A DNA stretch of 64,000 nt from Aggregicoccus sp. 17bor-14 (GCF_009659535.1 NZ_VJZZ01000007.1:310001-374000); one strand, 5' to 3'. Positions 25,998-34,959 are shown, counted from the first letter of the stretch. Notes: generated by a model from the letters alone, not told the origin. Program-made: numbers and translations.

Positions 25998-28900
25998 TCA
26001 GTAGATCTCCGTCGGGCTCACCGAGCTCTGCGGCTGGCGGACGGCCCGGGTGACGAAGTCCTTCGAGTTGTCGTCGGTGTCCTGGCTGTTGCCGCGCAGA
26101 GCGTCCGCTCCGCCCACGGCCATCGTCGCCGAGGTCGAGGTGCTGACTGCCTTGCGCTCGAGGCTGCCACCCACGGCGGGGTGGGCTGGGGCCGCGGTGC
26201 CCTCGGGGGAATTCCCGGTGCCCCATCCCAGCTTGTCCACGTCCACGTACGTCCCGCTCACGAGGCGCTGGAGCCGCACGTGGCCGCCGGCCGTCGTGGA
26301 GGAGGAGGCGTCGAAGGTGTACGGAACGTCCCTGGGGGCGGTGGCACCGCCGCTGTAGTTGGCTCCGGCCAGCAGGAAGTACCCGTGGGCACGGATGATC
26401 TTCCCGGCCGGAATGGTGACGGTCGAGCTCCAGGTGGTCCCGGTCGCGGACTTGTAGCCGACCTGCCAGTTGGACAGGTCCACGTCCGCGTTGGTCGGGT
26501 TGTAGAGCTCGATGAACTCGTCCGTGGCGGCGGTGCCCGTGCCGTTTCCACCCGAGAACTCGCTGATGACCACGTGGTTCGTCAGGGGCGGCTGCAGGGC
26601 CGCCACCGTCACCGTGCCGTAGTTGCCCGCGGAAGGCGTCGCGACGCCGTCCTGGTCACAGTACGTGTAGGGCGAGAGCGCCCCAGTGGCCGGGTCACGC
26701 ACCTGGTAGCGGAAGCCGTAGAGGTAGCTACCCGAGTTGGGGATGCTCAGCGTGCCCACCACCTGGTCGTTGTTTCCGGTGGTCACGAAGCCCGCGTCGA
26801 AGGGCGCCGCGCCCCACGTCCAGGTACTGACGTCCGTGCTCGTGCCGTAGCCCAGCTCCGCGAAGACGTGGGGGTAGCCGTCGTTGCCGGAGAGGTTCCG
26901 GTCCGTGGCGCCCGGCTCGTAGAACTGGCCGTACACGGAGGTGGACGCACCCGGTGCCACGGACGCGATGGTCTTCGGCGACTGGATGGCGCAGAAGTCC
27001 ACCGGTGCCTGCACCGCGATTCCGCAGCTGCCGTTGGCGGCGCCGGGCGTGCCCCGGTCTCCGCCCGCGAGCACGTCCGTGGCGTCGCACCAGTACCAGG
27101 GGTGCGCGCTCGCGCTCGTGCCCACGATGGAGGCCGCGAGGCTCATCGCGCGGCCGGGTGTCTGGGGGAAGCTGGGGGTGTACGCGAGGGAGTCGAGCGA
27201 GGTGCTGCCCCGCTTCACGTCCAGCGTGCCCTGGCCGTCGAGGAGGAAGGCCTCACCGTACGCAGCGTTCGCCGCCACGCCGCCATTGGTGTCCGCGCCT
27301 GCGCTCTGCGCGAGCACGAAGCGCCCGCCCGCGCCCAGGACGACGGGGACGCCCGTGCCCACGGTGAAGCTGCCCGGGGTGCCCGTCCCCGCGTAGCTGA
27401 GCGTCACACCGTTCAGGTTCAGCAGGTGCTGGGTGGTGTTGGTGAGCTCCACGTACTCGGTCGTGCCCACGGAAGGCGTGTGCATCACCTCGGAGATGAC
27501 GAGCTCGGAGGCGGCGGGCGGGGGCGCCGCGGTGCAGGCGCCCTGCACGCAGACGGCGTTCGCGCCCGTGCAGGCCACGGACGTGGACTGCTCCTGGCAG
27601 CTGGGTGCGTCGTTCACGACGGCGCAGCTCGCGCTGTAGGTGAGGCGCGTGACGCCGTCCGCGGCGCAGCTGTCCGCGGACGGGGTGCAGGTGACGCCCG
27701 CGCAGGGGTCTGCGGCCGTCGAGGCATCGAGGAAGGCGTAGCTCACGTTGCCCGCGTCGTCGCTCACGCGCAGCGCGAAGTGGTACGCGGTGCCTGCGGC
27801 GAGCCCGGCCATGGTGACGGACTCGGAGGTGCCGCTTGCCGCGGGCGCGCCCAGGGCCACCTGCTGGCCCGAGCCGAAGGTCTCGGCGGTGAGCGCGCTG
27901 GTGGCGTAGCGCAGCTCCTGCGCGGAGGCCTGGCCCGCGCTCCCGTCGTCACCGACGGCGAGCCACGAGAGCGTGAGGCGGTCGCTGTACACCTCGCTCG
28001 CGGAGAGGGAGGGGGTCGCCGGCGCCTGGTCGTCCACGATGGAGAAGGGGGCGCTCGTCGCGCCCGCGAGCCCCGTCACGCTGGCCACGAGCACGAAACC
28101 CGTGCCCTGCTGGTCCACCGAGAGGTCCGGGTAGCTGGCCACGCCGCTGGAGGGCGCCACGGCGCGCGTGCCGGACAGCGTCGCCGCGGCGTTGCCCCCC
28201 GCGAGGCTCAGCGTGATGGCGGACGCGCTCTCCGTCACCCGGTTCGCGTAGGCATCCAGCACCTCCACCTGTACGGTGGAGAGCGCAGTGCGCACGGTGC
28301 CGCTGGCCGGAGCGTCTGCGAAGCGCAGCGTGCTGGGGGCGGCGGGCACCACCTCGCGCTGCAGCTGGGCGCGCAAGGTGACCTGCGCCAGGTCCACGGC
28401 GGCGAGCTGCCGGGTGCCCGCAGTGCGCAGCTCGGCGCTGAAGGCGTGCTGGCCCGCGTCCGCGGCCGAGAACGCGGAGTCCCCGGGCAGCACCGCCTGC
28501 GTGTCGTCGGAGGTGAAGTGCACGGTGCCCGTGTAGCCGGGGACGAGATTGCCCCACGCGTCGCGCGCGCTCAGCGTGAGGGACAGCGGGGTGCCGGCCG
28601 TCACGGGGCCCGCGGCGGCCGCGAGCTCCAGCCCGGAGGCCGCGCCCGCGTCCACCGCGAGGGTGGCCGCATCGCCCAGGCCCGCGGCCGCGTCCGCCAC
28701 GCTCAGCACGGTGCTGCCAGCGCGCACGAGCGTTACCGGGAAGCGGCGGTTGCCCTCGTCCAGGGACGTGAAGGTGTAGTCCGCGGGCAGCACGGCCTGC
28801 GCGTCCGCGGAGCTGAAGTGCACCGTGCCGGCGTAGTCCCGCACCGCGTTGCCGAAGGCGTCGCGCGCGAGGAGGCTCACGGTGACGGGGCTGCCGGCGG

Positions 28901-31532
28901 TGGCCTTCGCGGGGCCCTGCAGCGTGAGCGAGGCGAGCGGCGCCCAGCGCACGGTGGTGCCGGCCGAAGCGCTGAAGCCCGCGCTCGCGGTGTCCGTCGC
29001 GGTGACGCTGTGGGTTCCGGCGCTGCGCAGGGCGAGGGAGAAGGCGTGCTGGCCCGCGTCGGCCTCGGTGAAGGTGTAGTCCGCGGGAAGAGTCGCCTGC
29101 GCGTCGTCCGTGGTGAAGTGCACCGTGCCGCGGTAGCCTGGCGCGACGCGGCCCATCGCGTCGCGGGCCTCGAGCGTGACGGTGACGGAGTCGCCCGCCG
29201 TCCCCTGGGAGGCGAGGCCCGAGAGCACCAGCCCGCGCGGCGTGGGGTCATCCACCTCGGTGGTCTGGGCCGCGCTGGTGAGCCCTGCCGCGGAGACCGT
29301 GAGGCGCTGCGAGCCCCCGGTCTCGAAGACGATGCCCGTGAAGGTGTGCTCGCCACCCTCCGCCGCCGTCAGCGTGTGCGCGGCGGGCAGCGTGGCGGCG
29401 CCGTCCGTGGAGGAGAGGGTGAGCGCGTTCGTCGCGTCCACCACCGTGTTGTCGAAGGCGTCCTTCACCGTGACGCCGACGCTCTGCGCGTCGCCCACCA
29501 CGACGCCCGAGGGCAGCCCGCTCAGCGCGAGCCGCGCCGCAGCGGCGTGCCCGATGGCGAAGGGCTGGCTCGCGGCGCCCGTGAGGCCTCCGGAGCTCGC
29601 GACGAGGCGGTAGTCCGCGCCGGCGCGGTCGATGCGCACGTTCGAGAAGGTGGCGATGCCGCCGCTGGCCGAGACCGTCCAGGGACCGAAGCCGCTCACG
29701 CCCTCCACGCTCAGCGTCACCGCGGAGTCCGCCTGGTCCACCCCGAGCCCCTCCGCGTCCTGCACGGCAACGCGCAGGCCGGGCAGTGCCGCGCCGGCCG
29801 TGCCCGCGGAGGGCTGGTCGAGGAAGGCCAGCTTCGCCGCAGTGGCGAAGGCGGTAGAGACGGGCAGGGTGGCGGAGCGCACGCGGTTGCCCGCGTCGTC
29901 CGTCACCTGCAGCGCGACGTAGTAGGTGGTGTGGGGTGCGAGGCCGCTGAGCGACGCGGACTCCGCGCCTCCCGAGGCCCTGGGCGCGCCGAGCGCGACC
30001 GGCGTCGCCCCGGCGAAGTCCGCGTCGGACGCGATGTCCTGCAGCGAGTAGCGCAGCTCGTGCTGCGCCGCCGTCCCCTCGGAGCCATCGTCACCCACGG
30101 CCGTCCAGGCCACCGTGAGCGAGGTGGCGGTGGCCTGCCCGGCGAGCGCGAGCACCGGCAGGGCGGGGGCCACGTCGTCGGTGACGGAGAAGGCGGGCGT
30201 GGCGCTGGACTCGAGCCCCGCTGCGGACGCGACCAGCACCCAGTCCGCGCGCTCCTGCGCGATGGAGAGGCCGAAGAAGTGGGCGACGCCGGACTCCGCG
30301 CTCAGCGTGGAGGTACCGGAGAGCGTGCCCGAGGGGCCGAGCGCGAGGCTCACGGCGGCGCTGCTCGAAGGCACGAGGTTGCCGTAGGCATCCTGCACCG
30401 AGACATCGAGGGTGAAGGGCTGGCGCACGCGCAGGCCCGTGGGCAGCACCGCGGTGGACAGGCGCTGGGCCTCGGCGGGGAGCACGGTGAGCTGCGCCGT
30501 TCCGGCGACGAGCGGGCTCGCCGCGACGTCGACCACCGTCAGCGGATGCACGGCGGCGCGCGTGAGCGCGGCTCCGCCCGGGAAGGTGTGGTGGCCGAGG
30601 TCCGCCGCGGTGAAGGTGTAGTCCGCCGGCAGCCCCTCGGCGAGCGCGCCCGGGTTGAACGCCACCGTGCCGCGGAAGCCCGTGACCGTGTTGCCGAAGG
30701 TGTCGAGCGCCGTCACCTCGAGGTCCGCCGGGGTACCGGCCTCCACCGTCGCCGGCGAGACGCGCAGCGCGAGCTGCGCGACCGGCGCCGGGGTCACCGC
30801 GAAGGGGGCGCTCGTCGCGCCCGTGAGGCCCGCGGCGCTCGCCAGCAGCGAGTAGCCCTCGCCCGCGCGCTCGAGCGTGAGCCCGGGGAAGTGCGCGACG
30901 CCCTCCACCGCCTCGGCCGTGAGCGTGCCCTGCAGCGCCGCGTCCGCGGGGCCGGAGCCCAGCGCGAGCGTGACGCTGCCGGTGGCGTCCGTCACCGTCC
31001 TACCGTCCGCGTCCTGCAGCCGCACCGCCACCTCGGCGAGGGGCGCGCCCGCCACCGCGTCCGGCGGCGGCGCGGCGAAGGCGAGCCGCGAGGCGGGGAG
31101 GGCAGCGAAGGTGACGGTGGGGTGGCTCGCGAGCTCCACGGAGCTGCCCTGCGCCGCCACGCGGGCGGTCACGGCGCCGGTCCCTGCCACGGTCGACGTG
31201 ACGCGCGCGGTGGCCACGCCCTGCGCATCGGTGGGGGCCGCGGGCTGCTGCACGCTGCGGCCCTCGCCCTCCGCGCTCAGCGTCACGGTGAGGCCCGGCA
31301 GCGCAGCGCCCGCCGCCGTGCGCACCGTGACCTTCACCTCCACCGCGTCCACGCCATTCGCCAGCGCGTGCGCGGTCGGGCTCACCTCCACGCTCGAGCG
31401 CGCGGCGTCCGGTGCGCTCGCGCCCGGGTCCACCTTCGGGGGCGGGGTGGCACCGTCGCACCCCGCCATGACGAGCACACCGAGCAGGAGCAGCGCGGCG
31501 ATGCGCGCCGCGGAGGGGGAGGTGGGCTTCAT
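25998..31532 (-). CDS. Very large Ig-like / FN3 / lamin-tail surface lipoprotein
   Basis: The 1,844-residue lipoprotein has its Cys at 25 (LLGVLVMAGC). An invasin-like Big_1 domain (about 45-150) is followed by many tandem ~100-residue Ig-like/filamin-like units with repeated signatures (GTVHFTS, LPADYTFT, DAGQHAFS), and two fibronectin-type segments (about 447-545 and 1166-1270, both with VGDDGS...ELRY). A Cys-rich EGF-like stretch follows (about 1273-1335, DPCAGVTCTP). Two lamin-tail domains come next (about 1341-1460, ISEVMHTPSVGTTEYVEL; about 1652-1790, ISEFSGG...EFIELYNP). No enzyme motif is seen. A long adhesive or scaffold protein on the cell surface is the likely role. ATG 31532 is chosen because the lipobox follows it. 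A sigma70-type promoter lies 63 bases upstream. Confidence 0.85.
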   Translation of the reverse strand: MKPTSPSAARIAALLLLGVLVMAGCDGATPPPKVDPGASAPDAARSSVEVSPTAHALANGVDAVEVKVTVRTAAGAALPGLTVTLSAEGEGRSVQQPAAPTDAQGVATARVTSTVAGTGAVTARVAAQGSSVELASHPTVTFAALPASRLAFAAPPPDAVAGAPLAEVAVRLQDADGRTVTDATGSVTLALGSGPADAALQGTLTAEAVEGVAHFPGLTLERAGEGYSLLASAAGLTGATSAPFAVTPAPVAQLALRVSPATVEAGTPADLEVTALDTFGNTVTGFRGTVAFNPGALAEGLPADYTFTAADLGHHTFPGGAALTRAAVHPLTVVDVAASPLVAGTAQLTVLPAEAQRLSTAVLPTGLRVRQPFTLDVSVQDAYGNLVPSSSAAVSLALGPSGTLSGTSTLSAESGVAHFFGLSIAQERADWVLVASAAGLESSATPAFSVTDDVAPALPVLALAGQATATSLTVAWTAVGDDGSEGTAAQHELRYSLQDIASDADFAGATPVALGAPRASGGAESASLSGLAPHTTYYVALQVTDDAGNRVRSATLPVSTAFATAAKLAFLDQPSAGTAGAALPGLRVAVQDAEGLGVDQADSAVTLSVEGVSGFGPWTVSASGGIATFSNVRIDRAGADYRLVASSGGLTGAASQPFAIGHAAAARLALSGLPSGVVVGDAQSVGVTVKDAFDNTVVDATNALTLSSTDGAATLPAAHTLTAAEGGEHTFTGIVFETGGSQRLTVSAAGLTSAAQTTEVDDPTPRGLVLSGLASQGTAGDSVTVTLEARDAMGRVAPGYRGTVHFTTDDAQATLPADYTFTEADAGQHAFSLALRSAGTHSVTATDTASAGFSASAGTTVRWAPLASLTLQGPAKATAGSPVTVSLLARDAFGNAVRDYAGTVHFSSADAQAVLPADYTFTSLDEGNRRFPVTLVRAGSTVLSVADAAAGLGDAATLAVDAGAASGLELAAAAGPVTAGTPLSLTLSARDAWGNLVPGYTGTVHFTSDDTQAVLPGDSAFSAADAGQHAFSAELRTAGTRQLAAVDLAQVTLRAQLQREVVPAAPSTLRFADAPASGTVRTALSTVQVEVLDAYANRVTESASAITLSLAGGNAAATLSGTRAVAPSSGVASYPDLSVDQQGTGFVLVASVTGLAGATSAPFSIVDDQAPATPSLSASEVYSDRLTLSWLAVGDDGSAGQASAQELRYATSALTAETFGSGQQVALGAPAASGTSESVTMAGLAAGTAYHFALRVSDDAGNVSYAFLDASTAADPCAGVTCTPSADSCAADGVTRLTYSASCAVVNDAPSCQEQSTSVACTGANAVCVQGACTAAPPPAASELVISEVMHTPSVGTTEYVELTNTTQHLLNLNGVTLSYAGTGTPGSFTVGTGVPVVLGAGGRFVLAQSAGADTNGGVAANAAYGEAFLLDGQGTLDVKRGSTSLDSLAYTPSFPQTPGRAMSLAASIVGTSASAHPWYWCDATDVLAGGDRGTPGAANGSCGIAVQAPVDFCAIQSPKTIASVAPGASTSVYGQFYEPGATDRNLSGNDGYPHVFAELGYGTSTDVSTWTWGAAPFDAGFVTTGNNDQVVGTLSIPNSGSYLYGFRYQVRDPATGALSPYTYCDQDGVATPSAGNYGTVTVAALQPPLTNHVVISEFSGGNGTGTAATDEFIELYNPTNADVDLSNWQVGYKSATGTTWSSTVTIPAGKIIRAHGYFLLAGANYSGGATAPRDVPYTFDASSSTTAGGHVRLQRLVSGTYVDVDKLGWGTGNSPEGTAAPAHPAVGGSLERKAVSTSTSATMAVGGADALRGNSQDTDDNSKDFVTRAVRQPQSSVSPTEIY

Positions 31533-31594
31533 GGCGGGGAGCTCCAGCGGGGAGGGTCGAGCGCGCACCGAGGCGCGCTCGCAACGCCCGACCT

Positions 31595-31623
31595 CTATAA
31601 GGAGAATCCCGGCCAACACGCAA
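31595..31623 (-). promoter_or_regulatory. Sigma70-like promoter of the large lipoprotein gene
   Basis: Read leftward, TTGCGT (31623-31618), a 17-base spacer and TTATAG (31600-31595) form a good -35/-10 pair. An A/T-rich run (31631-31642) lies just upstream like an UP element, striking in such GC-rich DNA. The start codon is 63 bases downstream of the -10. Confidence 0.5.
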
Positions 31624-31832
31624 TGTAGGTGAAAAAATATAACTCCACTGTGTGAGTGCGGGTCCTACGCCGGGAGGAGAGCGGGGGGAGTGACTCTTGG
31701 CGGACAGTCAAAGCGCCCCTCACCTGGAGTGCGAGTCGTGCCCTGAGCGGGCGCTGCCATCCTCCGGCGTCCCGGGGGCGCGGCGCCGACCCGGGGTGCG
31801 TCCTCTCCGGCGCCTTCCCGTGGAGCTTCCCC

Positions 31833-31982
31833 ATGGCGTACCTGCTGATCCTCTGGTCCTTCTTCGGCTTCGGCCACCCGCAGCCCCGTCCTGCAGCCTC
31901 CACTGCCTCGCGCACCGTGGTGGCGCAGGATGACGGGGACGGCATCATCAAGGTCCCCTGCCCCAAGTGCACGAGGTGGTGA
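31833..31982 (+). CDS. Possible 49-aa peptide with CPKC motif
   Basis: The frame encodes a hydrophobic start (MAYLLILWSFFGFG), a polar middle and an end with CPKC. GGAG lies eight to nine bases before the ATG. It fills part of the otherwise empty 31,624-32,055 gap between the lipoprotein promoter and the GH5-like gene. It could be a small exported peptide, but a chance open frame is equally possible at this GC content. I see nothing else in this gap. Confidence 0.28.
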   Translation: MAYLLILWSFFGFGHPQPRPAASTASRTVVAQDDGDGIIKVPCPKCTRW

Positions 31983-32055
31983 GTCCCCGGCGCAGCCGGA
32001 GGCGCTGAGTGCGGGGGCGCGCAACTTCCGCGCGTCTGCGCGGTTCGAGGAGGCG

Positions 32056-33204
32056 ATGACGCCTCCTCGCCGCGCGCTCGCAGTGTCCTGCCCGGTGCGC
32101 TCCACCGGGCTCCTCCTGCTGCTCGTGCTCGCCTGCGGCCCGGCGTCCTCCGGACGCGGCGGAGGCCTGCCGGATGCCGGCGCCGTCATCCCCTCCTGCC
32201 TCGAGGTGGACGCAGGCCCCGTGACGCGCCTCGCGGTGAGTGGCCCGCGCATCCTGGACGAGCACGGGCAGGAGGTGGTGCTGCGGGGGTGGAACTGGGG
32301 CGAGTGGGGCAGCGGCACGGAGCAGGACGCCATCGACAACGCCGCCCAGGGCGCCACGGTGGTGCGCCTGCCCTTGCGCTGGTGGGGGGACTACCCGGAC
32401 GGCGCAGACGCCTATGACCCGAGCGGTCCTCCGTACCTGGACGCGGCGCACCTGTGCCAGCTGGACCGGAACATCTCCTGGGCGGTGCGGCACGGCCTCT
32501 GGGTGGTGCTCTTCGTGGACAGCAACTGCGGGCAGGGCAGCCGCGAGCGCGACACGGTGGCTGCCTGCGGCGCGGCGGAGGGCGGCGCGGCGGCGAACTT
32601 CTCCAACGACCCGGAGATGAAGCGGCGCTTCGCTGCGGCCTGGGCCTTCCTCGCCGCGCGCTACGCGGGCGTGCCGCGCATGGGCATGTACGAGCTGCTG
32701 CCCGAGCCCAACTTCACCTGCGGCGCCCACGCCGCCTGCCCGGACTGGAGCCTCTTTCCCGCCTTCTACGCCTCGCTGCTGCCGAGCATCCGCGCCTCCG
32801 AGCCGAGCATCCCGGTGCTGGTGGGCGCGGGCGCGGGCTACGACCTGCAGCACCTCGACACGGCGTACATCGACGGGGGCACCTCGCTCGTCTACACGGG
32901 AGACCTGTTCCTGCAGGCCGCGAGCGACCCGGGTTGGTACGCCGCGCTGGCGGAGTTCCGCAGCCGCCACGACGCGCCGGTGTTCGTGCAGCAGGTGGGC
33001 ATCCGCAAGTCGGTGCCTGACGCCGGAAACATCGTGGACGGGCTGCTGGAGCAGCTGGGCGACGGTGGCATCGGCTGGACTTGGTGGACCTACCGCGAGC
33101 CCAACGCGCCCCAAGGGCAGGGCTACGCGCCCTGGTTCAAGGGGGCGAGCACGCCGTGGACGCTGGACCGGGACTGGCTGCAGCGCATCACGCACCACTT
33201 CTGA
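32056..33204 (+). CDS. Glycoside hydrolase family 5-like lipoprotein, nucleophile missing
   Basis: The 382-residue protein has GAGGAGG before ATG 32056 and a lipoprotein signal (LLLLVLACGP). From about residue 60 it follows a GH5/cellulase TIM barrel: ILDEHGQEVVLRGWNWGEW, ATVVRLPLRWWG, HGLWVVLFVD, and the acid/base position in MYELLPEPNF (E217). The strand that normally carries the nucleophile (PVFVGEFG) reads PVFVQQVG with Gln at 313, so hydrolysis by the normal mechanism is doubtful. It may bind carbohydrate rather than cut it. Its 3' end overlaps the convergent TetR gene by 17 bp. Confidence 0.72.
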   Translation: MTPPRRALAVSCPVRSTGLLLLLVLACGPASSGRGGGLPDAGAVIPSCLEVDAGPVTRLAVSGPRILDEHGQEVVLRGWNWGEWGSGTEQDAIDNAAQGATVVRLPLRWWGDYPDGADAYDPSGPPYLDAAHLCQLDRNISWAVRHGLWVVLFVDSNCGQGSRERDTVAACGAAEGGAAANFSNDPEMKRRFAAAWAFLAARYAGVPRMGMYELLPEPNFTCGAHAACPDWSLFPAFYASLLPSIRASEPSIPVLVGAGAGYDLQHLDTAYIDGGTSLVYTGDLFLQAASDPGWYAALAEFRSRHDAPVFVQQVGIRKSVPDAGNIVDGLLEQLGDGGIGWTWWTYREPNAPQGQGYAPWFKGASTPWTLDRDWLQRITHHF

Positions 33205-33889
33205 CGGCGCGCCGCGGCTCCAGCGGCAGGGGCGGCACGGGGCCCCCCTCCGGGGCGAGCCCCGCCTGCAGGATGCGCAGCATCGCGCGGCGGGCTCGCG
33301 CACACAGCGCCGGCGTCACCTTGCCCTGGGCGTGCAGCTGCACGTTCACCTCGGTGAGCCCCGCGAGCAGCCCCATCATCAGCCAGCGCTCGGGGCGGCG
33401 GCCGTGCACCGCCTGCACCTCGTCCGAGAGGCGCTCCGCGATCGTCTCCACCACCCTTGCGCGCTCGCGGGCGAGCGGCGTGTCCGGCCGCAGCGCCTCG
33501 GCCTGGAGGGTGCGGAAGAGCTCGAGGTCCGTGCGGTTGAAGGAGAGGTAGGTGTCCACGAAGGCTTCGAGCTTGCCGGGCAGGTCCGGCGCCGCCTCCA
33601 TCGCCTCGCGCGTGCGCTCGAGCAGGTACTGCAGCGAGACCGCGTGCAGGGCCTGCAGCACGTCCTCCTTGCTGCGGAAGTACTTGTAGAAGGTGCGGCG
33701 CGAGACCGAGCCCGCCTCCAGCAGCTCCTCCACGCTCACCTGGCGAAAGCCGCGCTTCGCGAACACCCGGGCCGCGCCCTCGAGGATGCGGTTGCGGTGC
33801 AGGAAGCTGGCGATCGAGCCATTCGCGCGCGAGGAATCATTCGGGTATACAGGCTGTATACTCGGGCCTGCTGGGGTCCTCCTGCTCAC
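33188..33889 (-). CDS. TetR-family transcriptional regulator
   Basis: The protein has a TetR N-terminal DNA-binding domain (ILEGAARVFAKRGF, then the helix-turn-helix VEELLEAGSVSRRTFYKYF) and a helical ligand domain of usual size. GTG 33889 gives 233 residues but leaves a 33-residue extension before helix 1 and would put the operator copy at 33843-33863 inside the coding sequence. No ATG lies downstream; a CTG just before HRNRIL would give a normal-length protein with the operator upstream. The operator inside or at its start argues for autorepression. The target genes are not obvious. Confidence 0.85.
   Translation of the reverse strand: MSRRTPAGPSIQPVYPNDSSRANGSIASFLHRNRILEGAARVFAKRGFRQVSVEELLEAGSVSRRTFYKYFRSKEDVLQALHAVSLQYLLERTREAMEAAPDLPGKLEAFVDTYLSFNRTDLELFRTLQAEALRPDTPLARERARVVETIAERLSDEVQAVHGRRPERWLMMGLLAGLTEVNVQLHAQGKVTPALCARARRAMLRILQAGLAPEGGPVPPLPLEPRRAVRSGA
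33843..33863. promoter_or_regulatory. TetR-type operator, copy 1
   Basis: GTATACAG-G-CTGTATAC (33845-33861) is a perfect 17-bp palindrome extended outward by GG and TC. It lies at the 5' end of the TetR gene. The core GTATAC-N5-GTATAC recurs at 34132-34152 with the same 5-base spacing, and I saw no third copy nearby. Confidence 0.65.
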
Positions 33890-33913
33890 GGTCGATCCTC
33901 CGGCTGCCCGTCC

Positions 33914-34192
33914 ATGTCCGAAGTGCTGATCTCCATCCTCGACGCTCCCCCTGCGACCCTGCCTGCTGCGCTGCTCCGGTCGCCCGTGCGGGACTGGACG
34001 ACTCTCCTGCCCGCCTGGCAGCCGAGGGCGCCGGGCTCGGGTGCTCTCCTGCCTCCGGTCCATCCCGGTGGACAGGAGCCGAGGGCCGCCGTCCGCAGCG
34101 CCCCTGAGAGCCGGGCCCCAGGCGAACCGGTGGGTATACGGACAGTATACCCGGCTCCGGACGTGGCGCACTTCAAGTTGGCCCGGCGCTGA
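33914..34192 (+). CDS. Doubtful 92-aa frame between the two operators
   Basis: An open frame (MSEVLISILDAP... to HFKLARR) divergent from the TetR gene could be the regulated gene or the remnant of one. No domain, signal peptide or convincing ribosome site is seen, and its 3' part contains operator copy 2. I record it because it occupies the 33,890-34,337 gap; the remainder of that gap shows only a small hairpin (CTCGGGA/TCCCGAG near 34,320-34,337). Confidence 0.22.
   Translation: MSEVLISILDAPPATLPAALLRSPVRDWTTLLPAWQPRAPGSGALLPPVHPGGQEPRAAVRSAPESRAPGEPVGIRTVYPAPDVAHFKLARR
34132..34152. promoter_or_regulatory. TetR-type operator, copy 2
   Basis: GGGTATAC-N5-GTATACCC has perfect 8-bp arms and the same core and spacing as copy 1, 289 bp away. 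It lies upstream of the small lipoprotein gene at 34429 and of its leader element, so it may mark that promoter or a lost gene's promoter. Confidence 0.6.
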
Positions 34193-34337
34193 TCGCGCCG
34201 GGGTCGGGTCTGCGACGGCGACGGAACGGGGAGTTCGCGCCGTCACAGCGTCCTCGGGGGCGCCACCCCTCTGCCCGGTGGTGGCGCTCCCGAGGGTTGT
34301 TTCCCGCTCCGCGCTCGCCTCGGGACCCTTCCCGAGA

Positions 34338-34428
34338 CGGGAGCACGGGCGGCGGGTAGGCCGGGTGGCTGCTGCAGAGCGGCCCCACCCTCGCCACCTT
34401 TCCCTGGGCTCGACCCAAGGAGGACACC
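34338..34428 (+). repeat. Shared leader element, copy B
   Basis: This 91-bp stretch directly before the lipoprotein start matches, without gaps, the leader of the DUF4142 gene at 35599-35692 in opposite orientation: 76 of 86 compared bases by eye. Fully conserved parts are its first 20 bases (GGGAGCACGG onward) and the last block CTCGACCCAAGGAGGA containing the ribosome site. The coding regions after it are unrelated. TGGG-CTCGA-CCCA forms a hairpin abutting the ribosome site. Confidence 0.85.
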
Positions 34429-34791
34429 ATGAAGGGATTCATCGGCCTGCTCGCAGGTCTCGCGCTGCTCGGCTCCGGCTGTGCGCACAAGTCGTCCGGT
34501 GCGGAGGGGATGGACAACGCCAAGAGCACCGTGCACGAGGAACACACCCCGCCGCCCGCGAGCGGTGGCTCGGGTGCGGCTCCCGCGGCGGAGCCGGCGC
34601 CGCCCCCGGCCGCGGAGCCTGCGCCTGCTCCCGAGCCCGCGCCGGCTCCCGAGCCCGGCACCGGTGGCTCGGGGGCAGCAGCCGCCGCGCCGCAGGAGCC
34701 CCAGGCCGAGCCTGCGCCGGAGCCCGAGCCCGCGCCAGCCCCGGCTCCCGCGACGGGTGGCTCGGGTGCGAACGAGGGCGGCGGCGGGTAG
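34429..34791 (+). CDS. Pro/Ala/Glu-rich small lipoprotein
   Basis: The 120-residue product has a lipoprotein signal with Cys at 18 (ALLGSGCAH) and then a low-complexity tail of PAPEP/AEPAP runs punctuated by three near-identical (T/S)GGSGA units. AAGGAGGACACC precedes the ATG. Such a tail is an extended spacer through periplasm or peptidoglycan; no catalytic domain is present. Its leader is shared with the DUF4142 gene, so the two are probably co-regulated. Confidence 0.8.
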   Translation: MKGFIGLLAGLALLGSGCAHKSSGAEGMDNAKSTVHEEHTPPPASGGSGAAPAAEPAPPPAAEPAPAPEPAPAPEPGTGGSGAAAAAPQEPQAEPAPEPEPAPAPAPATGGSGANEGGGG

Positions 34792-34800
34792 CCCCGCGCC

Positions 34801-34923
34801 TCAGGTCGGCGAGCGCTCCGGGCGCTCCTGCGCGGTGGCCACGCTGTGGCGGGGCAGGGTGACGAGGAAGCGGGTGCCCTCGCGCGCATCCGAGCGGGCC
34901 CCCACCGCGCCGCCGTGCGCGGT
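34801..34923 (-). pseudogene. C-terminal remnant of a histidine kinase
   Basis: A 40-codon leftward frame with its own stop (TGA at 34803-34801) reads TAHGGAVGARSDAREGTRF then LVTLPRHS, which is the last part of a HATPase_c domain (AHGG, S..GTxF.V.LP). Everything before this point is gone: the sequence upstream does not encode the G1 box or other kinase domains. It is a decayed gene end, caught between the convergent ends of the lipoprotein and DUF4142 genes. Confidence 0.7.
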
Positions 34924-34959
34924 GTAAGGCGCTCTCCCGGGCGGAGAGGGGGCAGCCGC

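Noticed and set aside
25998-31532. CRISPR-like or tandem DNA repeats within the large lipoprotein gene
   Set aside because: The repetition is at protein-domain level (about 100 residues, diverged at DNA level), not short identical repeats with spacers.
34429-34791. TonB-like or energy-transducing protein because of the Pro/Ala-rich region
   Set aside because: There is no C-terminal TonB domain and the N-terminus is a lipoprotein signal, not a membrane anchor.
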